Positions 57,004-64,000 of a stretch of DNA of 64,000 nt are shown piece by piece. Under the pieces are notes generated by a model, which searched no databases, was not told the origin of the DNA, and worked only from the letters and a program-made list of their open reading frames with translations. The position numbers were made by a program, and so were the translations under genes. This DNA is from Corynebacterium sp. KPL1814 (GTDB lineage: Bacteria; Actinomycetota; Actinomycetes; Mycobacteriales; Mycobacteriaceae): the NCBI RefSeq assembly GCF_000478175.1, contig NZ_KI515776.1, positions 329,451 through 393,450 of the forward strand, given 5' to 3'. Numbering within the stretch: position 1 is the first letter of the stretch; each line of letters begins with the position of its first letter.

Positions 57004-57243
57004 ATGTCCCAGCATGTAGTCGAGCTCATGGTGCGCCCCACCTGCGGTTCCTGTAAACGGGTAAAAGAGCAGATTACCCCCGTTATCCAGGCGGCCGGTG
57101 CCCAGCTTGAAGTGCGCAACGTGGAAGATAGCCGCGAGCTCGAGATGGAATTCGGTGACCGCGTTCCCGTTGTAGTGATAGACGGAGAAGAATTCGCCTG
57201 CTGGGAAGTTGATAACGAAGAGTTGGCCGCGGAGCTGCGCTGA
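57004..57243 (+). CDS. Glutaredoxin-like (DUF836-type) protein
   Basis: 79 residues. Thioredoxin fold with the redox motif PTCGSCKRV near residue 14 and the cis-proline region DRVPVVVIDGEEF. It is divergent from the HAD gene and 76 bases before hemA, an arrangement kept in corynebacteria. Possible link to redox control of tetrapyrrole synthesis is only by neighbourhood. Confidence 0.9.
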   Translation: MSQHVVELMVRPTCGSCKRVKEQITPVIQAAGAQLEVRNVEDSRELEMEFGDRVPVVVIDGEEFACWEVDNEELAAELR

Positions 57244-57319
57244 CGATTCGGGTTCCGCGCCCATGCGGGGTAGTCTTTGGAACCATTGCGGTCAATCAAA
57301 AGGTTGAGGAGTGTGGAGC

Positions 57320-58654
57320 ATGAGCGTGCTTGTAGTGGGAATGTCCCACCAATCGGCACCCGTGGCGTTGCTGGAAAAATTGAGCATGGACGATGTGGTG
57401 CAGCATTCCGCCTGCGGGCAGTTGGTTGACGCCGAGTCCCTTACTGAGGCGATGATCATTTCCACGTGCAACCGCCTTGAGGTCTATACGGTGACCAATT
57501 CCTTCCACACCGGAGTGCAGGACGTCATCCGGGTGCTCAAGGATGTCTCCCACGTCGATGAGGAAGAGCTGCGCAATTACCTCTACGTGCGCTATGCCGA
57601 TGCTGCCGCGGAACACCTCATGTCCGTTACCTCCGGCCTGGATTCGATGGTGGTGGGCGAGCAGCAGATCATCGGCCAGGTGCGTTCCGCCTACCAGTCC
57701 GCCTCCGAGCAGGGCACGGTCGGCCCACGCATCCACGCTTTGGCGCAGTCCGCGCTGCGTGCCGGCAAGCGCGTGCACTCGGAAACGGAAATCGACAAGG
57801 CCGGCGTCTCGATGGTGACTTTCGCCTTTGACCAGGCGCTGCAGCGCCTTAATACGGAGGACCTGCAGGGCAAGTCCGCGCTCGTGCTGGGCGCCGGGGC
57901 GATGGCCTCGCTCGCGGCCACCCACGCAGGCCGGCTGGGCATCGGCGAGCTGGTGATTGCCAACCGCACCCGCGAGCGCGCCGAGCGCCTTGCCGGCCAC
58001 GCTGAGGAGGCCGGGGTCCACACCCGCGTGGTGGATTTTGAGGATCGCGCCGCCGCGCTTGCCGATGTCGACCTCGCCATCTCCGCCACCGGCGCCGAGG
58101 GCTTTACCATCACCGCGTCCGACATTCCGCCCGCGCACCCGTTGATGCTCATTGATCTTTCCCTCCCACGCGATATCGATGACGCAGCAACGAAAATCGA
58201 TGACGTGGACCTGGTGAATATCGAGCGCCTCAGCAAGTCCCTGTCTGCGGCAGCCACCGATGTCGCGGCCGGCACGGACCCGCACGAGCAGGCTCGCACC
58301 ATTGTGGACGAGGAGCTTGCCGCCTATACCTCCGCCCAGCGCGTGCGCGATGTGGCACCGGCTGTTAGCGCCCTGCACCGCCGCGCGGCGGACCTCGTGG
58401 AGTGTGAGGCGGCCCGCCTGCAGCAAAAGCACCCGGAGCTAGAGGGCAAGCAGCTTGCCGATGTCCAAGGTGCCCTCAAGCGCGTCGCCGACAAGCTGCT
58501 GCATGAACCGACGGTGCGGGCGAAGAAGCTGGCGGCATCGGATAGCAGCTTTAGCAGCGAAAATGCCCTGCAGGAACTCTTTGGCCTGCAGCTGGAAGGC
58601 TCCGGCGTTGCCGTGGCCGTCAATGAATTGCCCACGCTGAACAAGGAGGCGTAA
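57320..58654 (+). CDS. hemA: Glutamyl-tRNA reductase
   Basis: 444 residues. It reduces Glu-tRNA to glutamate-1-semialdehyde, the first step of tetrapyrrole synthesis by the C5 route. The active-site cysteine is in MIISTCNRLEVY; GLDSMVVGEQQIIGQVR and the NADPH loop LVLGAGAMASLAATHAGRLG are typical; the C-terminal dimerisation domain is present. ATG 57320 has GAGGAG eight bases upstream. It leads directly into hemC, which begins on the base after the stop. Confidence 0.96.
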   Translation: MSVLVVGMSHQSAPVALLEKLSMDDVVQHSACGQLVDAESLTEAMIISTCNRLEVYTVTNSFHTGVQDVIRVLKDVSHVDEEELRNYLYVRYADAAAEHLMSVTSGLDSMVVGEQQIIGQVRSAYQSASEQGTVGPRIHALAQSALRAGKRVHSETEIDKAGVSMVTFAFDQALQRLNTEDLQGKSALVLGAGAMASLAATHAGRLGIGELVIANRTRERAERLAGHAEEAGVHTRVVDFEDRAAALADVDLAISATGAEGFTITASDIPPAHPLMLIDLSLPRDIDDAATKIDDVDLVNIERLSKSLSAAATDVAAGTDPHEQARTIVDEELAAYTSAQRVRDVAPAVSALHRRAADLVECEAARLQQKHPELEGKQLADVQGALKRVADKLLHEPTVRAKKLAASDSSFSSENALQELFGLQLEGSGVAVAVNELPTLNKEA

Positions 58655-59542
58655 ATGTTCCAGATTGGTACCCGAGGCTCCAAGCTCGCCACCACCCAGG
58701 CAGGACACGTCCGCGACTGGCTTATCGATGCCGGATTCGATTCCGAGCTCCACATCGTCACCACCGCGGGCGATACCAATATGGCCCCGGTCGAGCGCAT
58801 CGGCGTGGGCGTATTCACCCAGGCGCTGCGTGAGGCGCTGTACCGCGGCGAATGCGATATCGCCGTGCACTCTTTCAAGGACCTTCCCACGGCCGAGGAT
58901 GACCGCTTCCGCTTGGTCATTCCGCAGCGCCAGGACAGCCGCGAGGTGCTGGTCGCCCGTGACGGGATGACCTTGATGCAGCTGCCGGAAGGCGCGCGGG
59001 TGGGAACCTCAGCGCCGCGCCGCATCTCCCAGCTGGCCGCCCTGCGCCCGGACCTGGATATCCGCCCGCTGCGCGGCAATATCGATACGCGCATGTCCAA
59101 GGTGACCGACGGCGAGCTCGATGCCGTGGTGCTGGCCTATGCTGGCTTGCTGCGCGGCGGCTACGAGGACCGGGCGAGCGATATCTTCGATCCAGAATTA
59201 TTCATGCCCGCCCCAGCCCAGGGTGCACTGGCCATCGAGGCCGTCGCTGGCACTGAGGCGGCCGCGGCATTAGACGCCGTTGTTGATGATCAAGCCACCT
59301 CCGCTGCCCTCGCCGAGCGCGCCGTTCTCGCCCGGCTCGAGGCCGGCTGCACCGCGCCCGTGGCCGCTACGTCCCGCTGGAACGGCGATCAATTGACGGT
59401 GCGCGGTGGCGTCTTTGCGCTGGACGGTTCCCGCCAATTGACCGCCACCGCCTCTGGCACCGCGGCGGAAGCTGCGGAGTTGGGCGCGCGGGTCTCTGAT
59501 GAGCTTTTCGCCCAAGGCGCGGCCGATCTGCTAGGTCAGTAA
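58655..59542 (+). CDS. hemC: Porphobilinogen deaminase (hydroxymethylbilane synthase)
   Basis: 295 residues. It links four porphobilinogen molecules to hydroxymethylbilane. The N-terminal [16 protein letters not shown], the catalytic aspartate region [13 protein letters not shown], and the cofactor cysteine in [12 protein letters not shown] are visible. It starts immediately after the hemA stop with GGAGG in the end of hemA. Confidence 0.96.
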   Translation: MFQIGTRGSKLATTQAGHVRDWLIDAGFDSELHIVTTAGDTNMAPVERIGVGVFTQALREALYRGECDIAVHSFKDLPTAEDDRFRLVIPQRQDSREVLVARDGMTLMQLPEGARVGTSAPRRISQLAALRPDLDIRPLRGNIDTRMSKVTDGELDAVVLAYAGLLRGGYEDRASDIFDPELFMPAPAQGALAIEAVAGTEAAAALDAVVDDQATSAALAERAVLARLEAGCTAPVAATSRWNGDQLTVRGGVFALDGSRQLTATASGTAAEAAELGARVSDELFAQGAADLLGQ

Positions 59543-59566
59543 TTTCTACTTTAAGCGCTAATAATT

Positions 59567-59584
59567 TATGGTGTAGATACCATA
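59567..59584. promoter_or_regulatory. Palindrome in the hemC-hemD gap
   Basis: TATGGT-GTAGAT-ACCATA, perfect 6-bp arms, overlapping TAGATA/CATAGAT -10-like boxes. A candidate operator or internal promoter for hemDB. Confidence 0.35.
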
Positions 59585-59624
59585 GATCATTTTTTGCAAT
59601 GATACCCGGCCCCCTTTAAGGGCA

Positions 59625-59650
59625 TCCCAGGACGTAGCGCCTGGGATTTT
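59625..59650 (+). terminator. Hairpin with T-run after hemC
   Basis: TCCCAGG (59625-59631) pairs with CCTGGGA (59640-59646), then TTTT. It lies about 100 bases before the hemD start and could end hemAC transcripts or attenuate hemDB. Confidence 0.6.
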
Positions 59651-59751
59651 GGCCGTTATGACCTTGATACCCACCGACGGCGCGGGGAGAAACACTGCAG
59701 GCGATCATGTCCGTGTGCGGTGCCGCGGGCCCAGATCTAGAAAAGAACTTT

Positions 59752-61428
59752 ATGAGCAATGCTGTGTCAGACACCCAGTTGGGCAAGATCGTCTTCGTGG
59801 GCGCTGGTCCGGGAAACCCAGACCTGCTGACCGTCCGCGCCCGCGAAGTTCTGGCCAATAACGCTATCGCCGTGGCCGATCCGCAGGTCATGCAGGGCGT
59901 GCGCGATGCAGTCGCCACCGCGCTGCCCGTCCCGCAAGAGCTGCTGGATGCCGCGGAAGAGGAATACGCGCAGATGTGCGCAGATGCCAAGGCCAAGGGC
60001 GCGCGCCGCAAGCCGCCCCGCCCGCCGGCACCGACCGCCGCGGTGCTCTATACACCGGGCGAGGACATCGTAAGCCAGCTGCGCGAGTGCCTTGCGGAGG
60101 CCGATGGCGAGGACGTCATCCGCCTCGTGACCGGCAACCCGCTCAACCGCGAATCCATCAAGACCGAGATCAACGCCGTGGCCTCCGCCGGCCTGGAATT
60201 CCAGGTCGTGCCGGGCATGTCCCTGCCCTCAACTGTGCCGTCCTTTGCCGGGCTGGCGCTCGGATCGACGTACACCGAAGCCGATGTCACCGATGGCGCC
60301 GACTGGGACGCGCTCGCCAATGCCACCCAGCCCATCGTCTTGCAGGCCACCAAGGAAGATTTGGCGGAGATTTCCACCGAGCTGCAGCAGCGCGGCATGC
60401 CGGCGGAAACCGAGGCTTTCGTGACCGTCCACGGCACCACGCGCCTGCAGCGCACGTACGAGACGACGCTGGGGACCATCGCCAAGCTGGACGCGGATTT
60501 GTCCGGCCCGTTGGTGGTCACGCTTGGCCGCAGCATCGATGACCGCACCAAGTACTCGTGGTGGGAAAACCGCCCGCTCTACGGCTGGCGCGTGCTGGTG
60601 CCGCGCACCAAGGAACAGGCCGGGCCCATGTCCGCGCGCCTGGCCGGCTACGGCGCCATCCCGCAGAACGTGCCGACGATTTCCATCGAGCCGCCGCGCA
60701 ACCCGGCGCAGATGGACCGCGCCATCAAGGGCATCGTCGAGGGCCGCTACAAGTGGATCGTCTTTACCTCCGTCAACGCCGTGACCGCCGTGTGGGATAA
60801 GATTTCCCAGCTCGGCCTGGACGCGCGCGATTTTGCCGGCGTGCATCTTGCCGCCGTGGGCACCAAGACCGCCGATGCCATCCGCGCCAAGGGCATGGTG
60901 CCGGAGCTTTTGCCGCACAAGAAGAAGCAAAACGCCGAGGGGCTGCTCGAGGTCTTTCCCAATTACGTCGAAGACATCGACGCCGTCAGCCGCGTGCTCC
61001 TGCCGCGCACAGATATCGCCGCCGATACGCTTGTCGATGGCCTCCAGGCCCTCCAGTGGGACGTCGATGACGTCGTGGCCTACCGCACCGTGCGCGCGGC
61101 CCCGCCCTCGGCCGAAATCCGCGACATGATCAAGACCGGTGGCTTCGATGCTGTGGCCTTTACCTCCGGATCCACCGTGCGCAACCTAGTGGGCATTGCC
61201 GGCAAGCCGCACCAGCGGACGATCATTGCGTGCATCGGGCCATCGGCAAGCGCAGCAGCAGAAGAGCTGGGCCTGCGCGTCGATGTCGTGCCGGATGTTG
61301 CGGACGTGCCCGCGCTTGTCGATGCCCTCGCCAGCCACGTCGCCGCCCTTCGCGCCGCCGGTAACCTTCCCGCGCCCCGCAAGAAACGTCGCGCGCGCAA
61401 GAAGACTACTAAGGTCGAGAAGGCATAA
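59752..61428 (+). CDS. hemD: Uroporphyrinogen-III methyltransferase / uroporphyrinogen-III synthase fusion
   Basis: 558 residues. Residues 1-255 are a SAM-dependent tetrapyrrole methylase (VFVGAGPGNPDLLTVRAREV, RLVTGNPLNRESIK, VVPGMSLPSTVPSFAG). Residues 275-530 are HemD (GWRVLVPRTKEQAGPM, WIVFTSVNAVTAVW, AFTSGSTVRNLVG). A Lys/Arg tail closes it. The fused form is usual in corynebacteria: HemD makes uroporphyrinogen III for heme and the methylase leads to siroheme. ATG 59752 follows AGAAAAGAAC. An upstream GTG/ATG at 59707 is less likely. Confidence 0.93.
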   Translation: MSNAVSDTQLGKIVFVGAGPGNPDLLTVRAREVLANNAIAVADPQVMQGVRDAVATALPVPQELLDAAEEEYAQMCADAKAKGARRKPPRPPAPTAAVLYTPGEDIVSQLRECLAEADGEDVIRLVTGNPLNRESIKTEINAVASAGLEFQVVPGMSLPSTVPSFAGLALGSTYTEADVTDGADWDALANATQPIVLQATKEDLAEISTELQQRGMPAETEAFVTVHGTTRLQRTYETTLGTIAKLDADLSGPLVVTLGRSIDDRTKYSWWENRPLYGWRVLVPRTKEQAGPMSARLAGYGAIPQNVPTISIEPPRNPAQMDRAIKGIVEGRYKWIVFTSVNAVTAVWDKISQLGLDARDFAGVHLAAVGTKTADAIRAKGMVPELLPHKKKQNAEGLLEVFPNYVEDIDAVSRVLLPRTDIAADTLVDGLQALQWDVDDVVAYRTVRAAPPSAEIRDMIKTGGFDAVAFTSGSTVRNLVGIAGKPHQRTIIACIGPSASAAAEELGLRVDVVPDVADVPALVDALASHVAALRAAGNLPAPRKKRRARKKTTKVEKA

Positions 61429-61457
61429 GTTTTTAGTCTCGCTCTAAGGAGTACCCA

Positions 61458-62441
61458 ATGAGCTCATTTCCTGCCCGCCGCCCCCGCCGCCTGCGCTCCA
61501 CGCCGCAGATGCGCAACCTCGTGGCCGAAACCACGCTGCGCCCATCGGACTTAATTCTGCCGATGTTCATCGCAGACGGCCTCGATGAGCCGAATGAGAT
61601 TTCCTCCATGCCCGGCGTGTACCAGCACTCCTTTGATTCGCTGCGCCGCGCGACTGAGGAGGCCCTCGAGGCCGGCGTTACCTGCGTGGACCTATTCGGC
61701 GTTCCGCTAGATAAGGACAAGGACGCCACCGGCTCCGTGGCCTGGAACCCAGACGGCATTTTGAACCGCGGCATCGCCGCCCTGCGCGAGGAATTTGGCG
61801 ATGACCTCATCATCATGGCCGATACCTGCCTCGACGAGTTCACCTCGCACGGGCACTGCGGCGTCCTGGATGACCAGGGCCGCGTGCTTAACGATGAATC
61901 CGTCCAGCTCTACCAAAAAATGGCCCGCTCCCAGGCCGAAGCCGGCGCGCAGATCATTTCGCCGTCTGGCATGATGGACGGCCAGGTTGCCGCCATCCGC
62001 GCCGATCTCGATGAAGCCGGGCGCGATGACGTATCCATCATGGCCTACTCCGCGAAATACGCCTCCGCCTTCTTCGGCCCCTTCCGTGACGCCGTCGGCT
62101 CCTCCCTAGAGGGCGACCGCCGCACCTACCAGCAGGATCCGCGCAACTTCCGCGAATCCCTGCTGGAGGCCGAGCTCGATATCGAGGAAGGCGCCGACTT
62201 CGTGATGGTCAAGCCGGGCCTGCCGTACTTGGATGTCTTGTCCGCAATCGCGGAGACCTCCTCGGTGCCCGTCGCCGTGTACCAAGTCTCCGGCGAGTAC
62301 GCGATGATCAAGGCCGGCGCCGCCAACGGCTGGGTCGATGGCGAGGCCATCATGCTCGAGTCTCTCACCGCCTTCAAGCGCGCCGGCGCCGACCAGATCC
62401 TGACGTACTTCGCCACCGAAGCCGCACGCCTGCTCAAGTAA
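61458..62441 (+). CDS. hemB: Delta-aminolevulinic acid dehydratase (porphobilinogen synthase)
   Basis: 327 residues. It condenses two 5-aminolevulinate molecules to porphobilinogen. The metal-binding region DTCLDEFTSHGHCGVLDD, the first active lysine in MAYSAKYASAFFGPFRDA and the second in DFVMVKPGLPYLDV are all present. TAAGGAGT precedes the ATG. It follows hemD by 29 bases, completing hemA-C-D-B. Confidence 0.96.
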   Translation: MSSFPARRPRRLRSTPQMRNLVAETTLRPSDLILPMFIADGLDEPNEISSMPGVYQHSFDSLRRATEEALEAGVTCVDLFGVPLDKDKDATGSVAWNPDGILNRGIAALREEFGDDLIIMADTCLDEFTSHGHCGVLDDQGRVLNDESVQLYQKMARSQAEAGAQIISPSGMMDGQVAAIRADLDEAGRDDVSIMAYSAKYASAFFGPFRDAVGSSLEGDRRTYQQDPRNFRESLLEAELDIEEGADFVMVKPGLPYLDVLSAIAETSSVPVAVYQVSGEYAMIKAGAANGWVDGEAIMLESLTAFKRAGADQILTYFATEAARLLK

Positions 62442-62450
62442 AGGATTCTT

Positions 62451-63440
62451 GTGACACAGCCTTCTTCTCGTCCGACGCCGCCGCCCGCGTCGCCGCGCCC
62501 CGAGCCGCCGCAGCCCGGGTCGCCTCAGGCTGGCGACCCGCACGGTCAGCAGGAGCCGCAGCCCAGCGACCCGCAGGCAGGTGACCCGCGCGGCCAGCAG
62601 GGGCCCCAGCGCGATAAGCAGCGAGAGCCACAACGAGAATCGCGTCCTGAACCGGGGCCCGGGTCGCCGCAGGGCGGCGCCCCGCATGGCCCGCGCGGTC
62701 AGCGCGGCAAGGGCTCGCAGGGCGGTTCCAAGCGCCCCGAGACCGTGGTCTACATGCTGTGGCTCTGGCTGGGCGTCGTCGCCGGCGAGACCGTCCACCA
62801 AATCCTCAATGTGGTGCTGACCCTGCTCAACCACGATGTGCTCATGGCACAGGCCAAGCAGATGGTCGACAGCACCTCGGGTGGCGAAGACGGCGAAGAA
62901 GTTTCGGACTCCTTTATTGAAATGGCCGCCTATGGGTCGGTGGCGCTGTCGGCTGCCATTGCCATCGGCGTGCTGGTGCTGCTGCTGTTTTTGCTGAAGT
63001 CGCTGGCAGGGCCATCAAAACGCGCGGGCACCTCGCGCCGCATCTGGTTCGCCTTTTCCATCTACTTCGGTTTCCGCATCCTGCTCACCTTCATGGTCAC
63101 GCCCGCGGGTGCCGATGTCCCCGACTGGCTCTTTGCCGCCGACGGCATGGTGCAAATCCTGGTTGGCGTCGCCGCCGTATTGGGGCTCATCTTCTCCGTT
63201 AAGCCCGACACCCTCGACTACACCGGCGAGCTCGAGCAAATGCGCGAGCTGGAAAAAGAACTCGAGCAGGCGCGCCGCGATAAAGAGCGCGAGAAGCGCG
63301 AAAAGCAGGAAGCCAAAGAAAAAGACGCCAAAGAGAAGGACACCAAGCAAAAGGACCCCAAAGATAAAGGCGGTCGCAATCAACCTTCGCGGAATTACGG
63401 TGCCCAAAACAGGGGCGATGACCACAAGGACAACCGATGA
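62451..63440 (+). CDS. Membrane protein with Pro-rich N-terminus and charged tail
   Basis: 329 residues from GTG 62451 (AAAGGATTCTT upstream). Residues 1-95 are Pro/Gln/Arg/Gly-rich repeats (PQAGDPHGQQEPQ-like) and look disordered. Four membrane segments follow (about 98-120, 160-185, 200-222, 230-250). The last 70 residues are a charged Lys/Glu/Asp coiled tail. A protein of this design after hemB is common in corynebacteria; function unknown. It overlaps the next gene by ATGA. Confidence 0.82.
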   Translation: MTQPSSRPTPPPASPRPEPPQPGSPQAGDPHGQQEPQPSDPQAGDPRGQQGPQRDKQREPQRESRPEPGPGSPQGGAPHGPRGQRGKGSQGGSKRPETVVYMLWLWLGVVAGETVHQILNVVLTLLNHDVLMAQAKQMVDSTSGGEDGEEVSDSFIEMAAYGSVALSAAIAIGVLVLLLFLLKSLAGPSKRAGTSRRIWFAFSIYFGFRILLTFMVTPAGADVPDWLFAADGMVQILVGVAAVLGLIFSVKPDTLDYTGELEQMRELEKELEQARRDKEREKREKQEAKEKDAKEKDTKQKDPKDKGGRNQPSRNYGAQNRGDDHKDNR

Positions 63441-63991
63441 CCAGCATGTTCCCCGGCCACGGCCGGCGCGATGACGGTCGAAGCGACGGTCCTGCGGATA
63501 AAAATCAACGACCAGGGCCCCGCGACTATAACCGTCCCGTGCAAAACACCACGCAGGATCAAGACTTGTCCGTGTGGCCGCGCCCGCTCCAGTGGGCGTA
63601 TTGGGTGCTCGTTGTCGCCGCCGTCATCATGCTGGTCAGCGGCATGGTCGGCATCTTCGGCGGAGGCGGCGAGCAGATGGAGCCCTCGGACTCGCGAATC
63701 GCGGAGTATGTGCGGTCGAACCGCCTATTCGTCTCTGTATTTAATATCATCGGTGCGATCATTTTGGCGCTCTTTTCCGCACAACTCGCCAACGGATCGA
63801 AGTGGGCGCGCCGCATTATCTCAGTTGTCATCGCGATTGCCCTCTTTTTCAATATCGCAGCCCTGGCGCTTGGCATTGGCGGGCTCGGCCTGCTGCTTAT
63901 CGCCGTGACGCTGCTTATCGCGATGGTTCTGCTTTTCCGGCCGCAGTCCAACCGGTTCATTGCCCACCGCAGCCTCCACGGGCGCGACTGA
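63437..63991 (+). CDS. Small polytopic membrane protein, partner of the preceding gene
   Basis: 184 residues. A hydrophilic N-terminus of about 50 residues is followed by four membrane segments (WAYWVLVVAAVIMLVSGMVG, LFVSVFNIIGAIILALFSA, RIISVVIAIALFFNIAALAL, GLLLIAVTLLIAMVLLF). It is translationally coupled to the preceding gene, and the two share the same overall plan, so they may form one complex. Function unknown. Confidence 0.82.
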   Translation: MTSMFPGHGRRDDGRSDGPADKNQRPGPRDYNRPVQNTTQDQDLSVWPRPLQWAYWVLVVAAVIMLVSGMVGIFGGGGEQMEPSDSRIAEYVRSNRLFVSVFNIIGAIILALFSAQLANGSKWARRIISVVIAIALFFNIAALALGIGGLGLLLIAVTLLIAMVLLFRPQSNRFIAHRSLHGRD

Positions 63992-64000
63992 CGCCTGGCT

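Overview
The window is chromosomal DNA from a GC-rich Corynebacterium. Markers for the genus are a mycolyltransferase (cmt), mycothiol genes (mshA and a mycothiol-dependent formaldehyde dehydrogenase), a fused rmlCD gene, RamB beside lpd and sdhCAB, SenX3/RegX3, many class I terminators and several start codons that look leaderless. Gene order (topA-cyclase-holB; lpd-ramB-sdhCAB; mshA-gpm-senX3-regX3-ppx-proC-bldC-like-bS22-like-HAD-glutaredoxin-hemACDB) is the conserved corynebacterial backbone. The species cannot be fixed from sequence reading alone.

Layout. 1-6.5 kb: 3' part of topA, a small membrane-like protein, a DUF418 protein coupled to a membrane class III adenylate cyclase, holB and tRNA-Thr(CGT). 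6.6-11.4 kb: a small membrane protein with a probable CTG start, an acyl-CoA synthetase divergent from a secreted SGNH esterase, then a two-gene mycothiol/formaldehyde operon. 11.4-16.5 kb: the dTDP-rhamnose operon rmlB-rmlCD-rmlA, read leftwards, behind a DUF222/HNH gene. 16.6-19.6 kb: an M1 peptidase, a mycolyltransferase and a previously easy-to-miss 36-codon gene that resembles the tiny corynebacterial cell-wall porins. 19.7-27 kb: lpd, ramB and sdhCAB plus a small membrane protein, with a candidate DtxR box in front of sdhC.

27.06-33.43 kb is an accessory island inserted between the sdh locus and the DUF445 locus. It is a graveyard of IS3-family ends, a frameshifted lipase lipoprotein, a phage/plasmid primase tail and a large serine recombinase tail. 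In its centre lies one intact, AT-richer gene for a 567-residue protein of unknown family with a PD-(D/E)XK nuclease signature. That gene and the recombinase stump are bracketed by two 706-bp inverted copies of the same already-broken IS3 transposase. This is the best candidate for an undescribed (possibly defensive) system.

33.4-41.3 kb returns to the backbone: DUF445, a helical charged protein, DUF2516, a shortened DeoC-like protein, a DUF2993 lipoprotein-like membrane protein, a methyltransferase, DUF2505, murB, luxS and a YihY/BrkB protein. 41.3-46.8 kb: three paralogous acyl-CoA synthetases with an O6-alkylguanine repair gene between them. 46.9-64 kb: mycothiol glycosyltransferase, phosphoglycerate mutase, the phosphate two-component system, exopolyphosphatase, proline synthesis, and the hemA-hemC-hemD-hemB tetrapyrrole cluster followed by two coupled membrane proteins.
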